Of a DNA stretch of 64,000 nucleotides, positions 26,845-35,464 are shown piece by piece. The notes under the pieces are model-generated. The model was not told the DNA's origin, ran no database searches, and saw only the letters and a list, made by a program, of their open reading frames with translations. Every line of letters begins with the position of its first letter. The stretch's first letter is position 1. The DNA is from CAYOHP01 sp964403795 [NCBI: uncultured bacterium] (GTDB lineage: Bacteria; Muiribacteriota; UBA6191; CAZXTJ01), in NCBI GenBank assembly GCA_964403795.1, contig CAYOHP010000024.1, forward strand, positions 1-64,000, read 5' to 3'. The position numbers were made by a program, and so were the translations under genes.

Positions 26845-27013
26845 GGACCTCGACTTGCGCAGCGACGGCGAGTTCGTGCGCCTCGGGGGCCCGCTCAGCG
26901 CGGAGGATCGGCGATGGCTGCTGGCATGGCCCCAACGCGACATCCTGGCACCTCGCGTGGGAGAGGACCCGGGGGAACCCGAGGGGAGCCTGCCCCTGCT
27001 GACGGCGAGGTGA
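26843..27013 (+). CDS. Small hypothetical protein (56 residues)
   Basis: A short ORF with an excellent ribosome binding site (AGGAGGA, 2-3 bases before ATG) and coding-like third positions. The product MDLDLRSDGEFVRLGGPLSA... continues to LPLLTAR, is acidic, and has no hydrophobic segment. Its ATG shares the CATG palindrome with the start of the opposite gene. It could be a truncated N-terminus of a longer gene, because a copied HD-domain fragment lies 50 bp downstream. Confidence 0.45.
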   Translation: MDLDLRSDGEFVRLGGPLSAEDRRWLLAWPQRDILAPRVGEDPGEPEGSLPLLTAR

Positions 27014-27064
27014 CGAGGTTCTGCGCCGGATGGGCTGGCGACCGGGTGTTGACGGCGGATCCTG

Positions 27065-27160
27065 GTCTTCGTGGCCTCGGCCCTGCTCCACGACCTCGGC
27101 CACTACCCCTTCCGCTACGTCCTCGAGGAGATGAGGATGGGACCCTTCCTCCAACACGTT
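27065..27160 (+). pseudogene. Fragment of an HD-domain phosphohydrolase paralog
   Basis: About 95 bp encode VFVASALLHDLGHYPFRYVL followed by EEMRMGPFLQH. The same segment of the intact HD protein downstream reads ASALLHDIGHYPFSHILEE (DNA 28339-28434), and the two are about 85% identical by eye. No similarity is visible on either side, so this is a free-standing relic of a duplicated gene with the HD metal motif inside. Confidence 0.75.
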
Positions 27161-27242
27161 GCGGTGGCGCCGTGTGGATCGCAGGATGGCAAGTCACTTG
27201 TCATTATAGCTGGGCCTGATCCCCCCGGAACGGAGGCCCACG

Positions 27243-27929
27243 ATGTCGCTCCAGGAACTGGCCCTCGACGGCTCCCTTGCCCGCGGTGACCTGCCTGTTC
27301 CCCCTGGTCGGCGGCTGGCGGCCGCGGTCGTGGCCGGCGGCGTCACCCTCGGGCTCCTGGGTCACTGGAGCACCTGCATCTTCTACCCCGGTCACGATCA
27401 CATCGGTCCCGTGGCGGGATCCCTCTGGTGGTTGGCCCTGGGCCTGACCACCTGGTTCCTCGGGGTCACGGGAGCCTCGGGGCGGCCAGGGGCGCGAGGC
27501 GACGCCTCGCCCCGGGTCAGCTCGGACCTCCCCGAACCCCGGGCCTCGGCACTTCGCTTCCTGACCCTGCACTTCCTGCTGGGAGCGCTCCCCTCGACCT
27601 TCCTGGAGGATGCCTGCCAGGTGCTCTTCCTGTTGCCGTTCGGCGCCCTCTGGCTCCTCCTCGCACCTTGGCTGGTGGCGGCCTGGGTCGACCGGCCCGG
27701 GGACGGTCCTCTCGCCAACCTGTACCGACTCGTCGACCGGCGGGTCCTGGCGGGCCTGGCAGTCCAGGCCGTGCTCCTGGCCGTGGCGCCCTGGCTGGTG
27801 GGAGTCGGCTTCGTCCAGGGCGCGGCAGGTGTGATGGCGGTACTCGCCGCCGGGGTCACGGGCGCGGCCTGGCTGGTGACAGGCCAGATCGAGGGCTGGC
27901 TCGACCGGAGCGCGCTCGAGCGAATGTGA
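27243..27929 (+). CDS. Integral membrane protein of unknown function
   Basis: A 228-residue protein with about five hydrophobic segments: LAAAVVAGGVTLGLLGHW, VAGSLWWLALGLTTWFLG, VLFLLPFGALWLLLAPWLVA, VLAGLAVQAVLLAVAPWLVG and VMAVLAAGVTGAAWLV. I recognise no family. The ATG has GGAGG 7 bases upstream. An AT-rich patch (27196-27210), unusual in this window, lies before it but gives no clear promoter pair. It precedes the HD phosphohydrolase gene by 119 bp. Confidence 0.75.
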   Translation: MSLQELALDGSLARGDLPVPPGRRLAAAVVAGGVTLGLLGHWSTCIFYPGHDHIGPVAGSLWWLALGLTTWFLGVTGASGRPGARGDASPRVSSDLPEPRASALRFLTLHFLLGALPSTFLEDACQVLFLLPFGALWLLLAPWLVAAWVDRPGDGPLANLYRLVDRRVLAGLAVQAVLLAVAPWLVGVGFVQGAAGVMAVLAAGVTGAAWLVTGQIEGWLDRSALERM

Positions 27930-28048
27930 TCGGGCCCGGCCCGGCCCGGCGGCGGGCGAGGGCGATCCCGGGTCCCCCCACCCTTGCATGCGAAGCGACC
28001 CGAGTGGTTTCCTCGGGGCACCGCCCGCATGCATGAGGAGGCGATCCC

Positions 28049-29410
28049 TTGGCCGTTCCTGCCAGGCTGTTCCGTCACCTCGCCGACGAGGGGACGGCGA
28101 TCCGCTGCCCGGTCTGGGAGCATGTCTACCTGACCGACGAGGTGAAGCGGCTGGTCGACACCGAGGACTTCCAGCGGCTCCGCCGGATCAGCCAGCTCGG
28201 GCATGTGAGCCTGGTCTATCCAGGGGGGCGCCACTCCCGGTTCGAGCACTCGCTGGGCGTCTACCACCTGGCCAAGAAGTTCATGGGCCGCCTCTTGCGC
28301 AGTCCCAGTCCTCCCAAGGTGAGCGAGGAGGACATCCAGGTCTTCGTGGCCTCGGCCCTGCTCCACGACATCGGCCACTACCCGTTCAGCCACATCCTCG
28401 AGGAGATGAAGATGGGCCCCTTCATCCACCACGAGGAGCGGGGTCGTCGCCTGATCGAGGACCCCTCCGGCGAGATCCATGACGTGCTCTCCAACCACTG
28501 GGGCGTCGACCCCAAGCGGGTGGCGAACGTCATCGACTACGAGAACAAGGACCACAAGATCCCGGCGGCCGACCGTCGCCTGGCCCTGATCCTCTCGGGG
28601 ACCCTCGACCCCGACAAGATCGACTACCTGCTGCGCGACTCGCTCTACTGCGGGGTGCCCTTCGGGGCCGGGGTCAATCGGGCCCGGCTGATCGACTCGA
28701 TCGTCTACGACCCGAGGCGCGAGCGGCTGGCGATCACCGAGAAGGGCATCAGCGCCATCGAGTCGCTGATCTTCACCAACTACCAGATGTACCGCAACGT
28801 CTACTGGCACCACGGGGTGCGGGCCGCGGTCAGCCTCTTCAAACGGATCGTGCAGGAGATCCTGCTCCATCCCGGGTGCGGGCTCGAGGAGCGGGCCTTC
28901 GAGCGGATCGACGAGCCCCAGCTGATCGACCTGCTCCGGGGCGAACTCCGACGCCTCGAGATGCACGAGGAGCTGGCGCTCTTCGAGGCCGGGCTGCGCC
29001 GCCGCCTCTACAAGGTAGGCCGGAAGATCTTCCCCCACGAGAAGGACCGGACCCTCTCGCACTTCTTCTACCACCTCTACAACCACCCCGAGGAGCGGCG
29101 GAAGAAGGAGAACGAGCTGGGCGAGATGTTCGGCGAGCAGCTCGGGCGGGACCTGGGGGCATGCCCGATCCTGATCGACCTGCCGTCCTTCAACAAGACC
29201 CTCCAGATCGACCTGCAGGTCTTCTTCGGCGACGAGATCCCCGAGGGCAAGCAGGACCCGCTGGCCTTCGATGATCCCCACGTCTCGCGCCTCAAGGGCT
29301 ATCTGGTGGACAACTTCGAGGACCACGCCAAGGTATTCCGGGTCTTCTGCAAGAACGAGCCCGACCTCCGGGCCGCGGTGCGGCGCGACGTCAAGCGCCA
29401 CCTGTCGTGA
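28049..29410 (+). CDS. HD-superfamily phosphohydrolase (COG1078-like)
   Basis: A 453-residue cytosolic protein of the dNTPase/HD phosphohydrolase type. The first metal His is in SRFEHSLGVYHLA (about residue 65), the HD pair in ALLHDIGHYPFSHIL (about 105) and a later Asp in LDPDKIDYLLRDS (about 186), so the metal site is complete. The natural substrate of this group is uncertain (dNTP or another nucleotide). It starts with TTG after GGAGG at good spacing. Its stop overlaps the GTG of the CHAD gene (GTGA at 29407-29410). A 95-bp relic of a paralog is at 27065. Confidence 0.85.
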   Translation: MAVPARLFRHLADEGTAIRCPVWEHVYLTDEVKRLVDTEDFQRLRRISQLGHVSLVYPGGRHSRFEHSLGVYHLAKKFMGRLLRSPSPPKVSEEDIQVFVASALLHDIGHYPFSHILEEMKMGPFIHHEERGRRLIEDPSGEIHDVLSNHWGVDPKRVANVIDYENKDHKIPAADRRLALILSGTLDPDKIDYLLRDSLYCGVPFGAGVNRARLIDSIVYDPRRERLAITEKGISAIESLIFTNYQMYRNVYWHHGVRAAVSLFKRIVQEILLHPGCGLEERAFERIDEPQLIDLLRGELRRLEMHEELALFEAGLRRRLYKVGRKIFPHEKDRTLSHFFYHLYNHPEERRKKENELGEMFGEQLGRDLGACPILIDLPSFNKTLQIDLQVFFGDEIPEGKQDPLAFDDPHVSRLKGYLVDNFEDHAKVFRVFCKNEPDLRAAVRRDVKRHLS

Positions 29411-30477
29411 CCCCGCTCGCCAGGCGGGGGGCGCCGCCGGGGACCAAGCGCAGGGTGGCCCGCCCCCGTCCGCCCCCGCTCGAACCTCTCGGTCCGCTGC
29501 TGGCGGCCCCCGTCCTGGCAGCGCTCGAAGAGATGCGGGCGGCAGCGGATCCCGCCTGGAGCGGCGGCAGCTGGCTCCGCGAGGTGCGAATCGGATCCCG
29601 GCGGCTGCGCATGATGCTGCGCTTCCTGGTGCTGCCGCGCGACCCGCTGGGCGTGAAGCCGATCCGGGAGTCGCTCTCACAGTTCCAGGAGGCCCTCTCG
29701 GGGGCCAGGGACGACGAGGTGCTGGAGGCCTGGGCCGTTCGCCGGGCCGAAGAGCCGGAGGGGGCAAGGACCCTGATGGCGCTCCGCAAGCGAGCCGCCG
29801 CGCCCGAGGCGAGGGACTTGGACGCCCGTCCCGCCCCGGACCCGCTCGCCCCCGAAGGAGAGGATCCGGAGCTTCCCGAGGACCGGCGCGACTGGGTCCG
29901 GGAGCGCCTCGATCTGCTGGGCGAACAGCTCCGGGACCTGGTCACCACCCTGGTCCCGGTCGGTGCCCAGGCGGTTCCGGGATCGCGGGCCGCGGGCCCG
30001 GCCGAGGAGCGTGTGCACCCGCTCCCCCCCGAGACCTACCGGATCCGGGAGCCGAGCAAGGCGATGACCCGGGCCGCTGCCTCCGCCCTGGGGTGGCTCT
30101 GGCGCGAAGTGCTCGCCTGGATGCCCGCCCTGGATGCCGCCGACGCCCACCCGGAGGACCTCCACCAGCTCCGCTGCTCGGCCCGGCGCCTCCGCTACAT
30201 GATCGAGGCGCTCCCCGACGTGTCCGGGGTCGCCCGGATGCGGGAGCCGGTCAAGCGCTTCCAGTGGCTGCTCGGACAGGTCCAGGACCGCCGGGTGCTG
30301 CGGTCGCGCCTGGCCGGGCTGGCCGCCGAGGAGGCGCCGCTCTGCCGGGAGTGGTCCCGCACCGCCGAGGAGGAAACCGCCGGCTTCCTTGCCGAGGCCC
30401 GCGAGATCCGCGACGAGCAGCTCGACGAGGACCGCATGGCCGAATGGCTGGCTACGGTCCGCCGCGGGGGAACGTAG
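29407..30477 (+). CDS. CHAD-domain protein
   Basis: A 356-residue helical protein with two CHAD halves, each with the characteristic basic helix: WLREVRIGSRRLRMMLRFL (about residue 58) and LHQLRCSARRLRYMIEAL (about 255). CHAD domains bind polyphosphate through such Arg/Lys/His-rich surfaces. A disordered Pro/Ala-rich N-terminus and an acidic middle linker separate the halves. It is translationally coupled to the HD gene and convergent with the Ppx/GppA gene 53 bp away, which supports a role in polyphosphate handling. No CYTH domain is fused to it. Confidence 0.8.
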   Translation: MTPLARRGAPPGTKRRVARPRPPPLEPLGPLLAAPVLAALEEMRAAADPAWSGGSWLREVRIGSRRLRMMLRFLVLPRDPLGVKPIRESLSQFQEALSGARDDEVLEAWAVRRAEEPEGARTLMALRKRAAAPEARDLDARPAPDPLAPEGEDPELPEDRRDWVRERLDLLGEQLRDLVTTLVPVGAQAVPGSRAAGPAEERVHPLPPETYRIREPSKAMTRAAASALGWLWREVLAWMPALDAADAHPEDLHQLRCSARRLRYMIEALPDVSGVARMREPVKRFQWLLGQVQDRRVLRSRLAGLAAEEAPLCREWSRTAEEETAGFLAEAREIRDEQLDEDRMAEWLATVRRGGT

Positions 30478-30530
30478 ACAGCTCGCCGGCGCGGGCCCCG
30501 GCCCCCGGCCTCCGGCCCGGGCCCCGCCCC

Positions 30531-32117
30531 TCAGGGCGAGAGCTGGTTCACGTCCAGCTTCGACTGGTCGGCCACCTCGCCGCGGCGCAGCCGGAACGAG
30601 ATCGGCTTCTTCCAGATCCGCTCCAGCGCGTCCTTCTTGCGGGCCGCCGCGGCCAGCTCCAGCTCGCAATCCGACGCGGCCTCCAGCTCCAGTTCCAGCC
30701 GGTCCGAGGAGTGGAGGACCTGGACCCGGGAGATCCGCGACTCGTGCGAACGGTCGAGCCCGTCGGCGAGACGGAGGATCCCGCCCAGCACCGCGACGAC
30801 CTCGGTCCGGTTCCGGGGCAGCTCGTTCATCCCCGAGTCCCCCGAGGAGGGGAAGCTCTTCCTGTGGTAGCGGCAGATGAGGGCCAGCTCCAGGACCTCC
30901 TGGGCGTCGAACCCCAGGAGCTCGGCGTTGGAGATCACGTAGAAGCTGTGGTGGTGGTGGCGGGTGTACCCGATCACCAGGCCCACGTCATGGACCTGGG
31001 CGGCGTGCTCCAAGAGCTCCCGGTCGTGCCGGTCGAGGTGGTGCAGGCCCCCGGTCTGGTCGAAGATCTGCAGCGCCAGCCGCGCCACGTGCGCCCCGTG
31101 GGGCACCGACGGGGCGTGGATCCGCGCCAGGGTCAGGATCGAACGGCGGCGCAGGTCCGGGCCCTCCCGGAGCGCCCGGTCGAGCTCGGGAACCTGGCGC
31201 ACGATCTCGAGCACCAGCCCGTCGCGCAGCGCCCGGTTCGAGACCTGGATGCGGTCGACCCCCGCCATCAGCATGAGCTCCCGCACGATGGTGGCACCGA
31301 CCGCGATGTTGTCGGCCCGCATCGGGTTCATGCCGTTCAGCTGGGCCCGGGCCCGCACGTCGAGGTGCTGGAGGCGACGGGTGAGCTCGTCGATCTCCTC
31401 GAAGTGGAGCGGGGCGACGTGGGTCGCCTCTCCCACCGGGATGCTGTCGGGGGCCCGCAGCAGGTCGCCGATCGCCTTGAAGGTCCCCGAGGTCCCGATC
31501 ACCTCGTCGAAGCCGATGGCGCGGGCCCGCTCGACCGAACCCCCGGCCAGCCTGCGCACTTCCTTCGCCAGCAGCTTGTAGCGCTTGGCCGAGAGCTCGC
31601 GCTCGTCGTCGGAGAACTCGTCGGTCATCCGGATCACGCCCAGCTGGAGGCTCTCCCGCATGTGGGCGCCGAAGTTGTTGCCCACGATGAACTCGGTGCT
31701 CCCGCCTCCGAGGTCGATGACCAGGGCCTTCTTGTCGGTGAGGTCGGTGCCGTCCCGGACCGCCCGGAAGATGAGCTCGGCCTCCTCCTCCCCCGAGAGC
31801 ACCCGGACCCGGATCCCGACCTCCTCCTCGACCCGGCGCAGGAACTCCTGGCGGTTCTTGGCATCCCGCACCGCCGAGGTGGCGGCCGCGATCAGGTACT
31901 GGCACCCGTGGGCCACCGAGAGCTTCTTCATGCGGGTCAGGACCGAGATCCCCAGGTCCATGGCGCCCTTGGTGAGTTTGCCGTCCTTCAACCGCTCGCG
32001 CCCGAGCTTGATCATCTCCTTCTCGCGGTCGACGACTTCGAACGAGGGGGTGCGGTCGATCCGGACCACGACCATGTGGATCGAGTTGGTCCCGATGTCG
32101 ATGGCCGCGACCTTCAT
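30531..32117 (-). CDS. Exopolyphosphatase/guanosine pentaphosphatase family protein (Ppx/GppA) with HD-like C-domain
   Basis: A 528-residue ASKHA-fold phosphatase that would cleave polyphosphate ends or pppGpp. The N-terminal phosphate-1 segment AAIDIGTNSIHMVVV, SAVRDAKNR with the catalytic-side Arg, the Glu in VLSGEEEAELIFR and the phosphate-2 segment VIDLGGGSTEF are all present. The C-terminal part carries HD-like helices (HAAQVHDVGLVIGYTRHH), as in the Ppx group that has an added HD domain. The ATG has GAGGAGAAGCG before it and overlaps the preceding gene's stop by ATGA. It is the last gene of a three-gene operon. Confidence 0.9.
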   Translation of the reverse strand: MKVAAIDIGTNSIHMVVVRIDRTPSFEVVDREKEMIKLGRERLKDGKLTKGAMDLGISVLTRMKKLSVAHGCQYLIAAATSAVRDAKNRQEFLRRVEEEVGIRVRVLSGEEEAELIFRAVRDGTDLTDKKALVIDLGGGSTEFIVGNNFGAHMRESLQLGVIRMTDEFSDDERELSAKRYKLLAKEVRRLAGGSVERARAIGFDEVIGTSGTFKAIGDLLRAPDSIPVGEATHVAPLHFEEIDELTRRLQHLDVRARAQLNGMNPMRADNIAVGATIVRELMLMAGVDRIQVSNRALRDGLVLEIVRQVPELDRALREGPDLRRRSILTLARIHAPSVPHGAHVARLALQIFDQTGGLHHLDRHDRELLEHAAQVHDVGLVIGYTRHHHHSFYVISNAELLGFDAQEVLELALICRYHRKSFPSSGDSGMNELPRNRTEVVAVLGGILRLADGLDRSHESRISRVQVLHSSDRLELELEAASDCELELAAAARKKDALERIWKKPISFRLRRGEVADQSKLDVNQLSP

Positions 32118-33004
32118 CGCTTCTCCTCGGCCCCCACGCCGCGCAGTCGCGACCGGTAGACGTCCCGGGAGGGTTCGGCCTCCGGTCCCGCGGCTTCCCC
32201 GAGCTGGGAATGGAAGAGCACGACCTTCCCCTTGCGCCCGGTCAGCACCGCGGGATCGGCCGCCTTCTCGACCACGCCGGTGATCCACTGCTCCCGGCAC
32301 TCGAGGGTGTCGAGCAGGAGCAGGCCCTGATCCCCGCCCGGGAGGTTGCGGTGGAACACGATCCGGTACTCGTCGACGAAACAGGGGCGCTCGCTCGAGC
32401 CGGGGGCCGCGGTGAGCGGACGCTGCTCGCCGCTCTCGAAATCGTAGAGGAAGATCTGCGCCTCCTCACCGACCCGGCGACGGAATGCCAGGTACCGCCC
32501 CGAAGGACTGGCGGCAGGCTGGTCGTCGCTCCCCTCGGGGGACGAGGCCAGCGGCTTGCGTCCCGGAGCGGTCGGATCGAGCTGCCAGAGGTGGAAGGTG
32601 CCGGCGCTCCCTTCGTCGGAGGCGAACACCACGAGACCCCGGGCCACCACCGGCACCGGGTCCAGGAACGAGGTGGTCGGACCCTCGATCAGGATGCCCC
32701 CCTCGCCCGAGTCGGGGCGCACCGAGCGGATCTGCCACCGCGACTCGGGGTCCTGGCGGTAGGCGTAGAAGACCAGCGAGCCGTCGGGCAGCGGGCTCGG
32801 CGGTCCGTGCTCGCCCCGGTCGATGACCAGCGGCTTCACCAGGCGTCCCTTCTGGTCGGTGAGCACCAGGCCCGAGCCGCCCTCGCCCTGGATGCGATGC
32901 ACCAGGAGGCCGCCGTCGATGGGACGGGGGGCGTCGTGGCGCAGACCCCCGGCCGTCAGCCTGCGGGAGTTGCGCAGGCCGAGGCGTTTCCAGGAAACCT
33001 TCAC
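32114..33004 (-). CDS. WD40/TolB-like beta-propeller protein
   Basis: A 296-residue protein made of propeller blades: SPLPDGSLVFYAYRQDPESR, DDQPAASPSGRYLAFRRR with the typical S-P-S/D-G, and LYDFESGEQRPLTAAPGSS, as in PD40/TolB-like proteins. No signal peptide is seen, so it may be cytoplasmic or bound through a partner. It starts with GTG overlapping the upstream stop (GTGA) and ends overlapping the Ppx/GppA start (ATGA), so all three genes are one unit. Confidence 0.75.
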   Translation of the reverse strand: MKVSWKRLGLRNSRRLTAGGLRHDAPRPIDGGLLVHRIQGEGGSGLVLTDQKGRLVKPLVIDRGEHGPPSPLPDGSLVFYAYRQDPESRWQIRSVRPDSGEGGILIEGPTTSFLDPVPVVARGLVVFASDEGSAGTFHLWQLDPTAPGRKPLASSPEGSDDQPAASPSGRYLAFRRRVGEEAQIFLYDFESGEQRPLTAAPGSSERPCFVDEYRIVFHRNLPGGDQGLLLLDTLECREQWITGVVEKAADPAVLTGRKGKVVLFHSQLGEAAGPEAEPSRDVYRSRLRGVGAEEKR

Positions 33005-35364
33005 CGGCCGGCTCCTCCCGGGTTCTCCGACCGACGTCTCGCCCAGGCCTGCCAGGCGAATCCGGGTCGGGCGGCGGCCGCCTCCATGGCGAGCCGTGCC
33101 TCCTCGGCCTTCCCCAGTCCGGACAAGGCCAACGAGACCACATAGTAGCCATGGGCGGGCTCCAGGGGAGCAAGTGCCGGGATGGCTCCCGGAGGCACAC
33201 CCCTGGCCGCCTCGGCCCCGATCAGGTGCCAGGCGAAGAACTCCGCCCGCCTGAGGTTCCCGACCGATTCCTCGGCCAGGATCCGGAACAGGTCCTCGAC
33301 CTCGGCACACCCGGCGTCCACCTCGGCGAGCCGTGCCAGGGCGGTCTCCCGCGGCAGGAACGGGATCCCGGCGTACCCCAGCCGACATCCCTGGGCCGAG
33401 CCGAGTCCGGGGGAAGGCAAGGAGGCGACGGCCCCGTCGAGGAACCCGAGGGCCCGGGATCTCTCCTCCGCATCGGACAGGGCCGGGCCGATCCACGAGG
33501 CGAGGATCCGCGAGGCTGTGGCCGCGCCCAGCGCCCCGGCCCGACCCGCCACCGCACCGTGGCCGCGGGCGGCTTGCCGGGCACCGCCTGCATCCTGGAG
33601 AGAGAGGGCGCGGCGGATCCGGGCCAGCGCCGGGAGCACCCGGTCCCGCTCGGGGAGATCGACGGCATCCTCGGCGGGAGCCGGCCCCTCCAGCAGGGGA
33701 TCCCCGGAGGCCGGCCCGAAGCGGGCCTCGGGCCAGCCCGCCAGTTCGGACCACGCGAGGCTCGCCAGGGCTGCCGCGACCGGGTCCCGGGTCTCGCCCG
33801 GGAGCAGGCCCAGGGCGTTGCGGGCGGCGTGCGGCCCGCCGACCTCGAGCACCAGGTAGCGGGCTTCCTCCCGGCGTCCGGCCTCCCCCGGGACCCGTAG
33901 CCGTTCGAGGGCTTCGGAATGGCGCCGGTAGCGGGGGACGGCCACGGCTGCGAAGCCCGACATCCGCCCCGACGGGCCCAGGGCATCGAGAGCCACGCCC
34001 GCCGATTCGAACTCGCCGAGATCGAAGGCCGCCAGGGCCCGGAACACCTCGGCGGGACGGAAGCCGGGGGTCTCTCTCAGGCATGCGTCGGCGCCCGCGG
34101 CCAGAGGGCGGGGGTCGCCGGCGGACCAGGCGGGGAGGTGCCGGAGCAGGTGGACCGCGAGGCGGACCTGGTAGTCGATCAGGTGGTGGAGCGAGAGACC
34201 GAGTGCCGCCGCCAGGACCGCCACCAGCGACCAGCCCGCCCACCCGGGTTGGGCCAGGACCGGGAGCGGACCGGGACGGGGAGGGAACTCCTCCCGCCGG
34301 AGTCCCGGATGGGCCAGCAGCTCCATGAGTTCGTCGGCCGGGGTGCGGGACTCCAGGTGGATCGGATCGAGGCGACCTTCCGGGCCCGACAGCTCGAGCC
34401 TCACCGCGCCGGGGAGCGAGGACAAGACGGCCCGGTCGACGCCCCGGATCTGCGCCAGCAGCCTCGTGGTCCTCCCGGCGGCGTCGAAGACCAGGACCCT
34501 CCGGTCGGTCACCAGATAGAGGGCGGCACCCCGCTCGCGTTGTCCGACCCGGTAGGCGAGCCACCCGCCGAAGCCCCCCAGGGCCAGGTCGGGGATCCAG
34601 GCCGAACCGCTCCAGATCACGGCGTGCCCCAGGTGGAGGGCAGGGATGCCGCCCTGGATCAGGAGCCGGAGCACCGGGGGGACCCGGACCGCGGCCAGGG
34701 TGAGGGGGCCCAGGACCGAGAGGGTCCCGGCGATCCCGTACCAGGCCGCCGTGCCCCGTTCCGGCCAGTGGATGCGCAAGGCCAGGGCGGTCAGGACCGC
34801 CAGCAGAGCCAGGCCCAGGAAGCCCGCGAAGCAGACGATCCGGACCAGCAGGCTGGTGGCGAGCTCGGGCGGGTTGGCGGCCCGGATCGCCCGCGGCGTC
34901 TCGCCGTCCTCGAGTTCGGAGAGCATCGCCTCGCGGAACTCGTGCCAGAGGGCCCAGGTCTGCTTGCGCAGCGCCACCTTGCGTCCCTGGTAGGCGAACC
35001 AGGGTTGGGCCCAGGCGAAGCCGATGGCCAGGACCAGGAGACCGAGCGGTCCCGCCACCGCGATCCTGAGGATGCGTTCTCGGAGTTCCATGGGCAGCGG
35101 TGCTCCGGGATCCATCGCGACCCCGGCCCCGCCGAGCCAGCCGAGGGGGTCGAGCAGCAATCCGGCGACCTGGGGAAGGTAGTGGGCGGCGGCCACCGTC
35201 ACCAGGGCAAGGGCCGCGAATCGGGCCAGGATCGCGACCTGGCGGCTCACCGTCACCGGCGAGCCCCGGTAGACGACCGCGTCCGGGTCGGGAAGGTCGT
35301 TCCGCCCCGCGAGGAAGATCATGGGGGAGGAGGATACCCCCGGGGGAGAGGCCTCGTCCTGCAT
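33001..35364 (-). CDS. Large membrane protein with TPR-like C-terminal half
   Basis: A 787-residue protein, first gene of the operon with the propeller and Ppx/GppA. The N-terminal half has several transmembrane segments (VAILARFAALALVTVAAAHY, GPLGLLVLAIGFAWAQPW, LGLALLAVLTALALRI and others) and a short PH-like stretch (LYLVTDRRVLVFDAAG, a pattern of membrane proteins that sense lipids). After another hydrophobic segment (VAVLAAALGLSLHHL) the C-terminal 400 residues are TPR-like helices. The ATG at 35364 has GCGGAGCG upstream; the alternative at 35322 would fit a TAGCAT box over 35368-35363. Function unknown; it may anchor the propeller protein at the membrane. Confidence 0.75.
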   Translation of the reverse strand: MQDEASPPGVSSSPMIFLAGRNDLPDPDAVVYRGSPVTVSRQVAILARFAALALVTVAAAHYLPQVAGLLLDPLGWLGGAGVAMDPGAPLPMELRERILRIAVAGPLGLLVLAIGFAWAQPWFAYQGRKVALRKQTWALWHEFREAMLSELEDGETPRAIRAANPPELATSLLVRIVCFAGFLGLALLAVLTALALRIHWPERGTAAWYGIAGTLSVLGPLTLAAVRVPPVLRLLIQGGIPALHLGHAVIWSGSAWIPDLALGGFGGWLAYRVGQRERGAALYLVTDRRVLVFDAAGRTTRLLAQIRGVDRAVLSSLPGAVRLELSGPEGRLDPIHLESRTPADELMELLAHPGLRREEFPPRPGPLPVLAQPGWAGWSLVAVLAAALGLSLHHLIDYQVRLAVHLLRHLPAWSAGDPRPLAAGADACLRETPGFRPAEVFRALAAFDLGEFESAGVALDALGPSGRMSGFAAVAVPRYRRHSEALERLRVPGEAGRREEARYLVLEVGGPHAARNALGLLPGETRDPVAAALASLAWSELAGWPEARFGPASGDPLLEGPAPAEDAVDLPERDRVLPALARIRRALSLQDAGGARQAARGHGAVAGRAGALGAATASRILASWIGPALSDAEERSRALGFLDGAVASLPSPGLGSAQGCRLGYAGIPFLPRETALARLAEVDAGCAEVEDLFRILAEESVGNLRRAEFFAWHLIGAEAARGVPPGAIPALAPLEPAHGYYVVSLALSGLGKAEEARLAMEAAAARPGFAWQAWARRRSENPGGAGR

Positions 35365-35464
35365 GCTACGCTCCGCCGGCTCCGGCCGGTTACCCCGCGA
35401 GGCCCGAGATCCGGGCCGCGGGGAGACCCGGGCCCGCGAGCGGAGGCGAAGCCGAGGTGGGACG

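Noticed and set aside
27196-27210. AT-rich patch (TTGTCATTATAG) that resembles promoter boxes
   Set aside because: The TTGTCA and TATAG parts are directly adjacent, so they cannot be a -35 and -10 pair; no second box lies at 17 bp.
30492-30519. GC-rich inverted repeat between the CHAD and Ppx/GppA genes
   Set aside because: The arms (CGGGCC/GGCCCG) are short within a stretch of almost only G and C, so pairing is expected by chance; no T-tract.
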